Shown: positions 7,672 through 17,706, counted from the first letter of the stretch. The stretch is 64,000 nt of DNA from Paenibacillus algicola (GCF_005577435.1 NZ_CP040396.1:3538501-3602500), one strand, 5' to 3'. The notes: generated from the letters alone by a model not told the origin. Made by a program: numbers and translations.

Positions 7672-8676
7672 CTATTGCGGTGGCTGCATATGCTCCACCA
7701 GGATGGACCGGATTCGCTGGCGTTCCTTCGCTTCCACGATATAGTACCAGATTCCGCCGATGGTCGCGCCGGAGCCCTGAATTTCGATTTGTTTTGTGCC
7801 GTGCAGGTTCTTGCGGTATTTCGTCATCAGAATCTTCATTTCCTCAAAGGTGATGTCGGTCCTCACACTGCTCCCGATCCCCTCCAGCAGCTCATTCAAG
7901 CTGAATACCGTAGACATCTGCAAGGACTTCTGAAGCACGCCGTCAACAATCTGCCGCTGCCGCGTGTTCCGACCGAGATCGCCCCGAGGATCCTCAAATC
8001 TCATCCGGGAATACGCCAATGCCTGATCACCCGTAAGCTCAATACTGCCCTGTGTAAAATGGTAACCCCCATAATCAAACGCCATCGTATTCTGAACGCG
8101 GACTCCTCCCAGCGTGTCAATGATCCGGGCGAAGCCCTCCATATTAACCTTCACATAAAAATGGACCGGTACCTGCAGGAACAATTCTACTGTGCGGACA
8201 GACATATCCACGCCGCCAAAAGCGTAAGCATGATTAATTTTGTCCACCGTTCCGTGGCCGGCAATCGCGGTTCTTGTATCGCGGGGGATGTTAAACATCA
8301 GGATGGATTCCCTGGCCGGGTTCACGGACAGCAGAATCATCGCATCCGAGCGTCCACGGTCATGCTCACGCTCATCCACTCCCATAACGAGTACGGTGAA
8401 CGGCTCCTTCTGATCCAGATTAGCCTGGATCGCCGGAACACTTTCTCCAGCCCTAATCGAAATCGCTTCCGTGTCAATGACAGCAGCCATATCCGATTGC
8501 GTGGCCTTCGGCTTGTTCCCCTTAGAGACCGGCTCCGTCTGAAGCACCGTTGGGGGCAAAGGTGTACGTTCTTCAAACATCTCATCCGCTGTTTTTTTCA
8601 CCGAATGATACATACTGTACGCATAAATCCCGGTCCCAAGCAGCAAAGCTCCCAGAACCAGGGTGGTGATTTTCAT
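7672..8676 (-). CDS. LytR-CpsA-Psr (LCP) family cell-wall glycopolymer ligase
   Basis: 334 aa. An N-terminal membrane anchor (ITTLVLGALLLGTGIYAYSMYHSV) is followed by the LCP domain, recognisable from FTVLVMGVDER, GRSDAMILLSVNP, ILMFNIPRDTR and INHAYAFGGVDM. These enzymes move undecaprenyl-linked polymers such as teichoic acid or capsule onto peptidoglycan outside the membrane. I chose ATG 8676 (MKITTL), with TGAGG upstream; an alternative TTG start adds four residues. It lies close to the Wzz-like/kinase pair and may attach the same polymer. The end abuts the shared terminator with the lasso kinase. Confidence 0.9.
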   Translation of the reverse strand: MKITTLVLGALLLGTGIYAYSMYHSVKKTADEMFEERTPLPPTVLQTEPVSKGNKPKATQSDMAAVIDTEAISIRAGESVPAIQANLDQKEPFTVLVMGVDEREHDRGRSDAMILLSVNPARESILMFNIPRDTRTAIAGHGTVDKINHAYAFGGVDMSVRTVELFLQVPVHFYVKVNMEGFARIIDTLGGVRVQNTMAFDYGGYHFTQGSIELTGDQALAYSRMRFEDPRGDLGRNTRQRQIVDGVLQKSLQMSTVFSLNELLEGIGSSVRTDITFEEMKILMTKYRKNLHGTKQIEIQGSGATIGGIWYYIVEAKERQRIRSILVEHMQPPQ

Positions 8677-8724
8677 GATTTTCCTCAAATGGGGTTGACT
8701 CCTTCCATCCCTTCCATGACCCGA

Positions 8725-8753
8725 TTCATATGTTTCTAGTCACAATTTGACAA
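8725..8753 (-). promoter_or_regulatory. Sigma-A-like promoter of the LCP gene
   Basis: On the minus strand: TTGTCA (plus 8748-8753), a 17-base spacer, TATGAA (plus 8725-8730), about 50 bases before the start codon. No GATAC-N5-GTATC palindrome is present here, so the LCP gene seems to be outside the Xre set. Confidence 0.5.
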
Positions 8754-8848
8754 AAGCAAATGTACTTTTCTGCGTAAATAGAACACGTATTTAAGTTAAA
8801 AGAACTAATGACCTACCTGCGCAAGTATAGTAAAATATATGTATTCTT

Positions 8849-9286
8849 TTATTTGCGGGGATACAGTGAAGCTCCAGACCTCCGCTCCCGCCGGGAATGC
8901 CCAAATAACGGGCTTTGATAATGATGAATACGCCGATCCACAGAGTACCGTGACATCATTCGATTTAGCATGCCGGTAATCCGGAGCTTTTGCGTTTCAT
9001 CCGCCTGCAGCTTGACGATGTAGAGCATTCGGCTCTCCCACGGCTTACTCCCTGCAATCTCCCCTTGCAGCAGGAGACGGTCTCTGGAGTCCATAAGCTC
9101 ATAGATCAGCTGGACGCGATCCGATTGAGGAATTTCCCATTCACACAGAAATAGCAGCTGCTGCGGACTGATTTCCAGCACAGTTACCTCGTGGAAACGC
9201 CCGGATATAGGAAGTGTGCCGATGGCGGCAAGCTGTATTCGAACAGATGGGCCATATTGAATGCCCGAGAACATGGAACTATCCAT
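8849..9286 (-). CDS. Hypothetical protein, possible PilZ-like domain
   Basis: 145 aa, no clear membrane segment. The stretch SVRIQLAAIGTLPISG, EVTVLEISPQQLLFLCEWEIPQ, VQLIYELMD and RMLYIVKLQ has the beta-strand pattern of PilZ domains (c-di-GMP receptors), but I do not see the RxxxR and D/NxSxxG motifs of ligand-binding members, so at best it is a degenerate one. I chose ATG 9286 with GAAGGGG upstream. It is divergent from the Xre regulator, and the space between them contains three operator-like palindromes, so it probably belongs to the same regulatory unit. Confidence 0.5.
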   Translation of the reverse strand: MDSSMFSGIQYGPSVRIQLAAIGTLPISGRFHEVTVLEISPQQLLFLCEWEIPQSDRVQLIYELMDSRDRLLLQGEIAGSKPWESRMLYIVKLQADETQKLRITGMLNRMMSRYSVDRRIHHYQSPLFGHSRRERRSGASLYPRK

Positions 9287-9343
9287 AATACCCCTTCTTC
9301 TTTCGAGATTTCTGGTATAGTACATTCAGATCATGGATACAAT

Positions 9344-9414
9344 GATACCAAATGTTTCAAGAAGATACGTTTCGTATCTAATTTCTATTTCCATATTACG
9401 ATACATATTGTATC
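9344..9414. promoter_or_regulatory. Three GATAC-N5-GTATC operators before the Xre gene
   Basis: GATACCAAATGTTTC (9344-9358, one arm mismatch), GATACGTTTCGTATC (9364-9378) and GATACATATTGTATC (9400-9414). They lie between the PilZ-like gene and the Xre gene. The last is identical to the palindrome before vanZ. This is the densest group in the window and is what an autoregulated repressor would show. Confidence 0.75.
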
Positions 9415-9525
9415 TAGTCAATACGCTTCCTTAGGATTTACGGGCAGTATATCCATTTATTTCATGGGTACTTTTTTGTTGTTAATATAAAGGTGTGATT
9501 GTTAGCTACCGGAGGAGGACCATTC

Positions 9526-9894
9526 ATGAACTACGGAGAAAGGATTGCAGCATTGCGGGAGCAGAGGGGCTGGACGCAGGAGGAGCTCGCAACTTCGATC
9601 GGCATCACCCGTGCTGCATTATCCCACTACGAGAAGAACCGGCGCAAGCCGGATTTCGAAACCTTGACCGGACTGGCAGACCGCTTCAATGTGTCGATTG
9701 ATTATCTCATTGGACGGACCGGCAACGAGAAGATGGTTATGGAGCCGGATGTCAGACAATTTGTGGATGAGCTGGAGCTATCGGATGAGGACCTGTTGAA
9801 TCGGTTCCACTTAACTGTAGATGGCCGCAAGCTGAGCGAAGAGGAAGCCCGGCGTTTCATTGCCTTCGTTCGGATGGAGCGCTCGATGAAATAA
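9526..9894 (+). CDS. Xre-family transcriptional regulator
   Basis: 122 aa. The N-terminal Cro/C1-type helix-turn-helix spans about residues 6-61 (GERIAALREQRGWTQEELATSI, then ITRAALSHYEKNRRKPDFETL), followed by NVSIDYLIGRT and an acidic C-terminal segment for dimerisation. I chose ATG 9526 because GGAGGAGG at 9511-9518 is well placed; an in-frame TTG at 9499 adds nine residues without a site. Three palindromes of one type lie upstream, and the same palindrome lies before the exopolysaccharide, vanZ and lasso genes. I infer autoregulation and control of those promoters. The palindrome resembles the operator I recall for the PBSX repressor Xre. Confidence 0.9.
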   Translation: MNYGERIAALREQRGWTQEELATSIGITRAALSHYEKNRRKPDFETLTGLADRFNVSIDYLIGRTGNEKMVMEPDVRQFVDELELSDEDLLNRFHLTVDGRKLSEEEARRFIAFVRMERSMK

Positions 9895-9895
9895 C

Positions 9896-9930
9896 AAATC
9901 CCCGGATCGGTTTATAGGTCCGGGGATTCT
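9896..9930 (+). terminator. Terminator of the Xre gene
   Basis: AATCCCCGGA pairs with TCCGGGGATT (9897-9906 with 9919-9928), followed by CTTTCC, starting at the stop codon. Confidence 0.75.
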
Positions 9931-9969
9931 TTCCACGCTGCGGCGGCTCGTAAACCACCCTCTTCGCTG

Positions 9970-10119
9970 CTATTCGTCTTCTTGAAGCGCAAGATGCTGC
10001 TTCCATTTGTCGGGATGGATTCCCATTTGGCTCATAATGGCATGAATGTCCAAGCTCTTTGGCTCCTGGTTCGGCTGCGGATTATTGATCCGCGTTCCGG
10101 TTTCTCTCTCCTTATTCAT
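9970..10119 (-). CDS. Small hypothetical protein, 49 aa
   Basis: An open frame of 49 codons starting MNKERETGTRINNPQP and ending WKQHLALQEDE, with GGAAGAGG upstream. The second half (SLDIHAIMSQMGIHPDKW) looks like an ordered helical segment with normal protein composition. Hydrophilic, no signal peptide or membrane helix. I do not recognise a family. It is alone on the minus strand between the Xre terminator and gltB. Confidence 0.55.
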   Translation of the reverse strand: MNKERETGTRINNPQPNQEPKSLDIHAIMSQMGIHPDKWKQHLALQEDE

Positions 10120-10436
10120 CCGCTACTTACCTCTTCCTTCCTTGTCTATTCTCTCCATCCCCCGGTATGATTACATCGCGTGCCACCCCTAACTTACTTA
10201 CCAATATTATAATGGACCAAGCCTTGAGATGCTGTCGTCTCATGGAGGCTTGCCCATAAATTTTAGCTTCTAATTTTGTCGAATACTCAGCACATTTTAC
10301 TATCCAATACTGAATTGTTAGATTTAGGCTGGATTTTGAGTAGCGTGGTTTGTCATTATGCAAGCAGCAGGCCTTTATACCCAAATTTATGTAAACCTTT
10401 TCATTTAAGACCTCGATGTGTTCATGACATGTTATT
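10120..10436. other. Intergenic stretch without a recognised feature
   Basis: About 320 AT-rich bases between the 49-aa gene and the gltB terminator. I found no convincing gene, hairpin or repeat. Confidence 0.4.
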
Positions 10437-10478
10437 AAAAAAGAACGGGACGCTCCGTAAGGAGACGTCCCGTTCTCA
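10437..10478 (-). terminator. Terminator of gltB
   Basis: GAACGGGACG pairs with CGTCCCGTTC, with an inner CTCC/GGAG pairing, followed on the minus strand by TTTTTT. It lies 28 bases after the gltB stop. Confidence 0.85.
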
Positions 10479-10505
10479 TGTCTGATCCTCTATGCTGCTT
10501 GTGAT

Positions 10506-13500
10506 TTAGGCACCGCCAGTGCGCGCCAGCTCTCGCATATTCGCTTCGAAAGCGGCCAGCAGGGCAGCATCCCCGGTCAAGCCTTGATCCTGGACCTTCT
10601 GAATCTGCTCCAGCATCCGCTTGTAATCCTTCGGTATTACCTTCACGAACTTAGACAGTGACTGCTCCCAGTCTCCCAGAAGCTCCTGCGCTACACTGCT
10701 GTCCGTGTACATGGAATGCCGCTGAAGCATCGAGAACAGAATTTCAGACTCCTCTGCATCCTCTACGCGCTCCAGAAGCACCATTTCGCGATTGCAGCGA
10801 TCCATAAAGTTTCCTTCCGGATCGTACACATAGGCTGTACCTCCGGACATCCCGGCTGCAAAGTTCCGGCCCGTCTCGCCCAGTACGGCTACACGTCCGC
10901 CGGTCATATACTCACAGCCGTGATCGCCTACGCCTTCAACGACAATGCTGGCTCCGGAATTCCGAACCGCAAAGCGTTCACCGGCAATCCCGCGGATATA
11001 TGCTTCACCGCTCGTTGCTCCGTAAAATGCCGTGTTGCCGGCAATGATGTTCTCTTCCGGTACAAAGGTCGCCTGCGGGGAAGGCTTCACAATAATCTTT
11101 CCTCCCGACAAGCCTTTGCCGATGTAGTCATTGCTGTCGCCCTCTACTGTCAGCGTCATGCCCTTCGGTACAAAGGCGCCAAAGCTTTGGCCTGCAGAGC
11201 CTTCGAAGGTAAACTGAATCGTATCCTCCGGCAATCCGGCAGCGCCATACTTGCGAGTGACCTCGCTGCCGACAATTGTGCCTGCAGCACGATCTACGTT
11301 CGTAATGTGATACCTGCCTTCTACAGCTGTGCCAGCTTGAATTGCAGGCTCCGCTTGCCCCAGCAGAACGCGCATATCCAGCGTTTCTTCCAGACCGTGG
11401 TTCTGGTGCTGAGTACGGTAGCGCGTGCTCTCTTCGTTCAGCTCCGGCGTATAGAGAAGCGCGGAAATGTTGACGCCTTTCTTCTTCCAGTGGCTGTCTA
11501 CATTGACGGAATCCAGGCAATCCGTGCGTCCGATCATTTCATCAACGGTGCGGAAGCCCAGCTCAGCCATCTGCTCCCGCATATCCTCTGCCACAAACTT
11601 CATAAAGTTCACAACATGCGCCGGATCTCCGGTGAAGTTCTTGCGCAGCTCAGGATTCTGGGTAGCGACGCCGACCGGACAAGTATCCATTTGACATACA
11701 CGCATCATGATACAGCCGATCGCCACCAGTGGAGCTGTGGAGAAGCCATATTGCTCCGCGCCCAGCAGCGCCGCAATGATCAAGTCACGGCCGTTCAGCA
11801 TCTTGCCGTCCGTCTCCAGAACGACGCGGTCCCGAAGGTTGTTCATCATCAGCGTCTGATGCGTTTCGGCAAGGCCCAGCTCCCAAGGCATCCCGGCATG
11901 ACGGATGGAGCCCTGTGGTGAAGCACCGGTACCCCCATCGTAGCCGCTGACCAGAATAATATCTGCACGTCCTTTGGCAACGCCTGCGGCAATCGTGCCC
12001 ACACCGACCTCGGAAACGAGCTTGACGTTAATGTCCGCACGAGGATTACTGTTCTTCAGATCGTAGATCAGCTCAGCCAGATCCTCAATGGAATAAATAT
12101 CATGGTGAGGCGGAGGCGAGATCAGGCCGACGCCCGGCGTGGAGCCGCGAACCTCTGCGACCCAAGGATACACCTTACGTCCCGGCAGCTGGCCTCCCTC
12201 ACCCGGCTTGGCACCCTGCGCCATCTTGATTTGAATTTCATCCGCATTCACCAGGTAGTTCGAGGTTACACCGAAGCGTCCTGAGGCTACCTGCTTGATG
12301 GCGCTGCGGCGGGAATCACCGTTCTCATCCAGTGTGTAACGCGCCGGATCCTCGCCGCCTTCACCGGTATTGCTTCGTCCACCGATCCGGTTCATCCCGA
12401 TTGCAAGGCTCTCGTGCGCCTCTTTACTGATAGAACCGAAGGACATCGCGCCCGTCTTGAAGCGCTTCATGATGTTCTCCAGCGGCTCGACCTCATCCAG
12501 AGGCACTGGCTTGCCTCCCGGCTTGATCTGAAGCAGAGCGCGGAGCGTCATATGGCTCTCGTTCTCACCTTGTACCAGCTCTGCGTACTGCTTATATACC
12601 TTGTAATCACCGGTGCGTACAGCTTGCTGCAGCAGGTGAATCGTTCTTGGATTGAACAGATGCTCTTCTCCGCCGTTTCTCCACTGATACTCACCTACAG
12701 AATCCAGCGCCTTATCGTTGCCGTCTTTGTCTGTAAAGGCACGCTCATGGTGTGCCAGAGCCTCGGCAGCCACTTCTTCAAGGCCGATGCCTCCGATCCG
12801 GGAAGGTGTCCAGGTGAAGTACTGATCCACGAACTCGGACTTTAATCCGACCGCTTCAAAGATTTGAGCACCGCGATAAGACTGAATCGTGGAAATCCCC
12901 ATCTTGGAGAGCACCTTCACGACGCCCTTGCTGGCAGCCTTGATGAAGTTCTTGACGGCCTTCTCGTGAGAAATACCGCGAAGCATCTTCTCTTGAATCA
13001 TATCATCCAGAGTCTCGAACGCCAGATAAGGGTTGACGGCACTTACGCCATAGCCCAGCAAGAGCGCAAAATGATGCACCTCGCGAGGCTCGCCCGATTC
13101 CAGCAGAATGCTGACCCGGGTACGGGTGCCTTGGCGAATCAGATGGTGATGCAGGGTCGATACGGCGAGCAGTGAAGGAATCGCTGCGTTCTCGCGATCA
13201 ACACCGCGGTCAGACAGAATCAGTATGTTGTGGCCCTTCTTGATTACACGGTCAGCCGCTTCACACAGGCCATCCAGCGCCTTGCGCAGCCCTTCCGCGC
13301 CGTCTGCAGCGGTAAAGAAAATCGGAATGGTCATCGACTTGAAGCCTGGACGATGCACGTGACGGATTTTTGCAAAATCCTCGTTCGAGAGAATTGGAGA
13401 ATCCAGACGGATATGACGGCAGCTCTCCGGCTCCGGCTGCAGCAGGTTCCGCTCCGGCCCGATGGTCGTAGCCGTAGAAGTGACCAGCTCCTCCCGAATC

Positions 13501-15104
13501 GCATCAATCGGCGGGTTGGTTACTTGGGCAAACATCTGTTTAAAATAATTAAACAGGCGCTGCGGGCGGTCGGACAATACAGCCAGCGGAGCGTCATAGC
13601 CCATAGAAGCAATCGCTTCGGCGCCGGTCAGCGCCATGGGCTCCAGCACCTTGCGCAGCTCTTCATACGTGAAGCCGAAGGATTGCTGCAGCTGACGTAC
13701 ATTCTCATGCTTCGGATTTGGAAGCTCCAGTGCTTCAGGAAGATCTGAAAGCTCAACGAGATGCTCCTTCAGCCAATCGCCGTAAGGGAGCTCGGATGCA
13801 ATCTTTGCCTTTACTTCTTCATCAGAAATAATGCGGCCTTCCTGGGTATCAACGACCAGCATACGGCCTGGGCGCAGACGGTCCTTGCGCAGCACGTTCT
13901 CGGCAGGGATGTCCAGAACTCCTGCCTCGGAGGACAGTACAATCAGGTCATCCTTCGTCACATAATAACGGGATGGACGAAGACCGTTACGGTCCAGTGT
14001 CGCGGCGATCTGAACGCCGTCTGTAAATGCCATCGCGGCCGGGCCGTCCCACGGCTCCATCAGCGTGCTGTGATATTCATAGAACGATTTCTTCGTCGTG
14101 TCCATGCTCTCATGATTGTTCCAAGGCTCCGGCACCATCATCATCGCTACGTGCGGCAGGGAGCGTCCGCTCAAATACAGAAACTCGAAGGTGTTATCGA
14201 ACATGCCTGTATCCGAGCCGTCCGGGTTAATGACAGGCTTGATCTTCTCCAGGTCGCTGCCGAACACTTCACTCTCAAACAGGGATTGACGGGCATGCAT
14301 CCAGTTCACGTTGCCGCGAAGCGTATTAATCTCACCATTGTGGATCATAAAGCGGTATGGATGCGCGCGCTCCCAGCTTGGGAACGTATTGGTACTGAAA
14401 CGGGAGTGCACGAGTGCAATCGCCGAGGTCAGGGAAGGATTCTGCAGATCCAGATAGAATTGGCCGACCTGAACTGTCGTCAGCATGCCTTTATATACAA
14501 TCTTGCGGCAGGAAAGGCTGGATACATAGAAGGTATCGCCTTCCGGCACATTGCTGTAGCGGATCGCCAGCTCAGCGCGTCTGCGGATTACATACAGCTT
14601 GCGTTCGAAATCAAGGTCGTTCTGAATATCTTCACTGCGTCCGATAAACACCTGGCGGACGTAAGGCTTCGCTGCCTTCGCCGTCTTGCCAAGCATCTCG
14701 TCATCCGTCGGGACATCGCGGAAGCCGAGCAGAGTCTGTCCTTCTTCAGCAATGATGCCGGCAAGCTTCTGCTCATGCACTTCACGAACGGCTGCATCAT
14801 GGGAAAGGAACAGCATCCCGGCGCCGTACTGGCCTGCCTCTGGAAGCTCAAATCCCAGGCGCGCTGCTTCTTCAGCGAAGAAGCTGTGCGGAATCTGCAT
14901 CATAATGCCCGCTCCGTCACCGGAATTCGGCTCACTGCCTTGTCCGCCGCGATGCTCCATATTGCCCAGCATTGTCAGCGCCTGGCTGACGATGCTATGT
15001 GAAGGGCTGCCCTTGATATGTGCGACAAAACCCATGCCGCAGGCGTCTTTCTCAAACTGCGGATCATATAACCCTTGTTTCTTCGGGAATTCGGTATGTT
15101 TCAT
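10506..15104 (-). CDS. gltB: Glutamate synthase large subunit
   Basis: 1532 aa, the usual length. It makes two glutamates from glutamine and 2-oxoglutarate. Cys22 (DACGMGF) is the expected N-terminal nucleophile after propeptide removal, starting the class II glutaminase domain; the central and FMN domains follow ([35 protein letters not shown]), with the Fe-S cluster cysteines in [19 protein letters not shown], and the C-terminal beta-helix (GxxGG-rich) domain closes it. I chose ATG 15104 with AGGAAAGG upstream. The small subunit gltD is not next to it on either side, and no GltC-type LysR regulator adjoins it, so partner and regulator must be elsewhere. Confidence 0.97.
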   Translation of the reverse strand: MKHTEFPKKQGLYDPQFEKDACGMGFVAHIKGSPSHSIVSQALTMLGNMEHRGGQGSEPNSGDGAGIMMQIPHSFFAEEAARLGFELPEAGQYGAGMLFLSHDAAVREVHEQKLAGIIAEEGQTLLGFRDVPTDDEMLGKTAKAAKPYVRQVFIGRSEDIQNDLDFERKLYVIRRRAELAIRYSNVPEGDTFYVSSLSCRKIVYKGMLTTVQVGQFYLDLQNPSLTSAIALVHSRFSTNTFPSWERAHPYRFMIHNGEINTLRGNVNWMHARQSLFESEVFGSDLEKIKPVINPDGSDTGMFDNTFEFLYLSGRSLPHVAMMMVPEPWNNHESMDTTKKSFYEYHSTLMEPWDGPAAMAFTDGVQIAATLDRNGLRPSRYYVTKDDLIVLSSEAGVLDIPAENVLRKDRLRPGRMLVVDTQEGRIISDEEVKAKIASELPYGDWLKEHLVELSDLPEALELPNPKHENVRQLQQSFGFTYEELRKVLEPMALTGAEAIASMGYDAPLAVLSDRPQRLFNYFKQMFAQVTNPPIDAIREELVTSTATTIGPERNLLQPEPESCRHIRLDSPILSNEDFAKIRHVHRPGFKSMTIPIFFTAADGAEGLRKALDGLCEAADRVIKKGHNILILSDRGVDRENAAIPSLLAVSTLHHHLIRQGTRTRVSILLESGEPREVHHFALLLGYGVSAVNPYLAFETLDDMIQEKMLRGISHEKAVKNFIKAASKGVVKVLSKMGISTIQSYRGAQIFEAVGLKSEFVDQYFTWTPSRIGGIGLEEVAAEALAHHERAFTDKDGNDKALDSVGEYQWRNGGEEHLFNPRTIHLLQQAVRTGDYKVYKQYAELVQGENESHMTLRALLQIKPGGKPVPLDEVEPLENIMKRFKTGAMSFGSISKEAHESLAIGMNRIGGRSNTGEGGEDPARYTLDENGDSRRSAIKQVASGRFGVTSNYLVNADEIQIKMAQGAKPGEGGQLPGRKVYPWVAEVRGSTPGVGLISPPPHHDIYSIEDLAELIYDLKNSNPRADINVKLVSEVGVGTIAAGVAKGRADIILVSGYDGGTGASPQGSIRHAGMPWELGLAETHQTLMMNNLRDRVVLETDGKMLNGRDLIIAALLGAEQYGFSTAPLVAIGCIMMRVCQMDTCPVGVATQNPELRKNFTGDPAHVVNFMKFVAEDMREQMAELGFRTVDEMIGRTDCLDSVNVDSHWKKKGVNISALLYTPELNEESTRYRTQHQNHGLEETLDMRVLLGQAEPAIQAGTAVEGRYHITNVDRAAGTIVGSEVTRKYGAAGLPEDTIQFTFEGSAGQSFGAFVPKGMTLTVEGDSNDYIGKGLSGGKIIVKPSPQATFVPEENIIAGNTAFYGATSGEAYIRGIAGERFAVRNSGASIVVEGVGDHGCEYMTGGRVAVLGETGRNFAAGMSGGTAYVYDPEGNFMDRCNREMVLLERVEDAEESEILFSMLQRHSMYTDSSVAQELLGDWEQSLSKFVKVIPKDYKRMLEQIQKVQDQGLTGDAALLAAFEANMRELARTGGA

Positions 15105-15402
15105 AGTAAGCAACCTTTCCTGTTACAAAATAAAATAAAGCCGAAAAATGGGTCCTCCAAGACAAACCGGCCATTTCTCCTGCTTGGTGATCAATATTTG
15201 CATGACAATGACATTTTGTGCAAAATAATAAGAAGGAGCCTTCATCCATTAACATCAGAAGTTAGATTAGTGTTATTATTTTAGCATTCCCTTAATATCA
15301 GCGCAATTCAAACTTTTTATAATTTCGATAACTTTTGCTTTTGTGACCGTTCTCAAGCCAACTTACTTGATTGATTATGTATAATAATGCAAAAAAACCA
15401 CC
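15105..15402. other. gltB upstream region
   Basis: About 300 AT-rich bases, presumably holding the gltB promoter on the minus strand. I could not fix -35/-10 boxes with confidence and see no gene. Confidence 0.4.
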
Positions 15403-15443
15403 AAAAAAGACATTCCGCATTTTTCAGCGAAATGTCTTTTTTT
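15403..15443 (-). terminator. Terminator of the yhgE-like gene
   Basis: AAAAAGACATTTCGC pairs with GCGGAATGTCTTTTT on the minus strand with T-runs; it starts at the stop codon. Confidence 0.8.
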
Positions 15444-15444
15444 G

Positions 15445-17706
15445 TCACTGCACGGCGGTTATTGCCGGAGTAGGGTTGACTCTCTTCTTGTATTGATTCG
15501 TTAGGAAATACACGGCCGTCAGCACCAGGCACCCGCCGCCAAAGGCGGACAGAACCAAGGTATTGCTCCAGATCACGCTCACATCGCCGGTAGAGATCAC
15601 AGCCTTGAAGCCCGCTACACTGTACGTCATCGGAAGCAGTGGATTAAACAACCTCATCCAATCGGGAATCAGCTCCAGCGGGAACGTGCCTGCGCTTGTC
15701 GTAAGCTGTAGAATCAGGATGACTATGGCGACAAAGCGTCCCGGCAAATCGAGCCAAGTTACCAGCGCTTGAATCAGCAGCATATACGACAGACTCGTGA
15801 TGATCGCAAACCCATAGAACATGGGTACGTTCTGGACCTCCAGATCCAGGCCGTAAATCAGAAGCAGCACGGCCAGCAGCGCCTGAATGACTCCCATAGC
15901 TGCAAAGGAAAGCGTCCGGCTCACGAGTCGGCTCAAGCCGCCAGCCCCAGGCACCGAAGACTCCACCACCGGCATCACAATGGAAGTAATCAGTGCACCA
16001 ACAAACAATCCCAGCGACAGGAAGTACGGCGCAAACCCGGTCCCGTAGTTGGGCACCTCGTTCACTTTCTGCTCCTCCACCTCAACGGGTCCCGCAAACA
16101 TCGTATACGTGCTGTCTGTTGCCTGAACCGCACCTGCCTGCTCCGCGGCTTCATTCAGTCTGGCTGCGAGTGTGCCGGAGCCGGATGTCAAGGAATTCAT
16201 TCCGCTGACCAGTTCACCTGCACCGGCATCCAGCTCCTTCGAGCCGTCCGCGAGACGCCCGACCCCGCTGCCCAGCTTATCCGCGCCTTCGCTAAGCGCC
16301 AGCGTGCCCTGCTTCAGGCTGGCGGCGCCATCTGCGAGCTCAAGGCTGCCCTGTGCAGCCTCGCCCAGCTTGCTGCCAAACTGCTTTATGCCCGCCGACA
16401 GCTGTTCTTGCCCCGCCGTCAGCGATTTGGCACCCGCAAGGAGCTGTTCACTGCCGCCGGACAGCTCCTTGCTGCCCTGTAGCAGCTCTTCTGCGCCGGT
16501 GTTCAATCTGCCTGCTCCCTCGCTCAGCTCGGCAGTCCCCGCCTTCAGCTTCGCGGCGCCGGCCCGCAGCTGCTCCTGGCTCTCACTCATTGTTGCAGTG
16601 CCGGCTGCGAGCTCCTGGCTTGCTGCCAGCAGCTGCTGCAGTTCTGGCAACGCAGCCAGCTGCTCATTGCTTTCAGAGAGCTGCTGTAAGCCCCCGGCCA
16701 GCGCTTCGGCCCCTTCCTGCAGAGACTTTGCACCTTCCTGTGATTGCGCAAGGCCGTTCTCCAGGCTTTCTGCTCCGTTTGCGGCGCTCTGTGCTCCTGC
16801 CTGCAGCGCTGCAGCCCCATCGCGGCTGGCTTCCAGCCCTGCAGTCAATTCCCGGCTGCCGCTGGCTGCTCTTTCAATGCCGGCAGCCAGCTGAGTGCCG
16901 CCGCCGGCAGCGTCCTCTGCACCTGCCTGCAGCTCCTTCTGAGCCGCAAGCAGCTGGGACAAGCCTGATGCCAGCGCCTTCGCGCCCCCGTCTAGGGAGC
17001 TCGTGCCAGCCGCTACCTCCTGAACGCCCTGTGCCAGTGGAGCGACTCCGGAGCGAAGCTCCTCTGTACCGCTCACCAGCTTGCTCAGATTGTCTTTCAG
17101 CTTGAGAGCTCCTTCGTCCAGCTTCACCGCACCGTCTGACAGCTCAGAGGCACCCTGACCTGCCTCGCTCAGCCCGCCTGCCAAGTCCTGGACCTGCTGA
17201 AATAACGTCTCGGTATAAGCCTCTGTCACTTTTGCAGACACACTGGACTGAATCTGCTTGACCGCACTTCCACCGATCTGACCTGCGAGAAAGTTATAGC
17301 CCTCGTTCGGCTCAAAGATCAGCTTCGCCGGCTGCGGCTGCTCATCCAGTACGGTTGTCGCCTGCTTCGAGAACTGCTCTGGAATCACAATCGTCATGTA
17401 GTATTCATTATTTATCATCCCAGTCTCCGCTTCTTCACGGCTGACAAACTGCCAGTTGAAGTCACCACCCTTCTTCAGCTCGGCAACAAGGTCCTCCCCA
17501 ACGGTCAGTGTCTTCCCCTCGAATTCTGCACCCAGGTCGTCATTGACGACGGCCACGGGCAGCTGCTCCATTTTTCCATACGGATCCCAGAAGGCTCCTA
17601 AGAACATCCCGCTGTACATAATCGGAATAAACAGGACGGCAATGAGTGGAATCAGCAGCTTCCGATTACGCAGAGCCGCTCCTACATCCTTGAAAAACAC
17701 ATTCAC
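15445..17706 (-). CDS. yhgE: YhgE/Pip-domain membrane protein
   Basis: 753 aa. One N-terminal membrane helix (LLIPLIAVLFIPIMYSGMFL), a large extracytoplasmic part, then about five C-terminal membrane helices of ABC-2 permease type. The central 430 residues are built from imperfect 7-residue units of the form (L/A)xxGxxx (for example SEGAGRLNTGAEELLQGSKE), giving a long alpha-helical stalk. The family includes phage-infection protein Pip of Lactococcus and the EsaA-like type VII secretion proteins; function in this lineage is unknown. Start is GTG 17706 with AAGGAGATGGAG upstream. A TetR gene lies upstream on the same strand, the same order as yhgD-yhgE in B. subtilis. Confidence 0.85.
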   Translation of the reverse strand: MNVFFKDVGAALRNRKLLIPLIAVLFIPIMYSGMFLGAFWDPYGKMEQLPVAVVNDDLGAEFEGKTLTVGEDLVAELKKGGDFNWQFVSREEAETGMINNEYYMTIVIPEQFSKQATTVLDEQPQPAKLIFEPNEGYNFLAGQIGGSAVKQIQSSVSAKVTEAYTETLFQQVQDLAGGLSEAGQGASELSDGAVKLDEGALKLKDNLSKLVSGTEELRSGVAPLAQGVQEVAAGTSSLDGGAKALASGLSQLLAAQKELQAGAEDAAGGGTQLAAGIERAASGSRELTAGLEASRDGAAALQAGAQSAANGAESLENGLAQSQEGAKSLQEGAEALAGGLQQLSESNEQLAALPELQQLLAASQELAAGTATMSESQEQLRAGAAKLKAGTAELSEGAGRLNTGAEELLQGSKELSGGSEQLLAGAKSLTAGQEQLSAGIKQFGSKLGEAAQGSLELADGAASLKQGTLALSEGADKLGSGVGRLADGSKELDAGAGELVSGMNSLTSGSGTLAARLNEAAEQAGAVQATDSTYTMFAGPVEVEEQKVNEVPNYGTGFAPYFLSLGLFVGALITSIVMPVVESSVPGAGGLSRLVSRTLSFAAMGVIQALLAVLLLIYGLDLEVQNVPMFYGFAIITSLSYMLLIQALVTWLDLPGRFVAIVILILQLTTSAGTFPLELIPDWMRLFNPLLPMTYSVAGFKAVISTGDVSVIWSNTLVLSAFGGGCLVLTAVYFLTNQYKKRVNPTPAITAVQ

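Noticed and set aside
7651..8739. 362-codon open frame opposite the LCP gene
   Set aside because: Shadow of the LCP gene. It also runs through the terminator at 7617-7668.
8849..9286. Could this be the missing lasso B2 protease?
   Set aside because: No Cys-His-Asp pattern of the transglutaminase-like B2 family, and it is on the other strand outside the lasso operon.
10276..10485. 69-codon open frame on the plus strand
   Set aside because: No ribosome site, unlikely residue use, and it reads through the gltB terminator.
13761..15002. 413-codon open frame opposite gltB
   Set aside because: It lies fully antisense to a confident gltB and has no ribosome site or recognisable domain; high-GC codon use of gltB opens this frame by chance.
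16172..17105. Open frames rich in Ser, Pro, Ala and Arg opposite yhgE
   Set aside because: The repeats of yhgE create repetitive frames on the other strand; no start site or domain.
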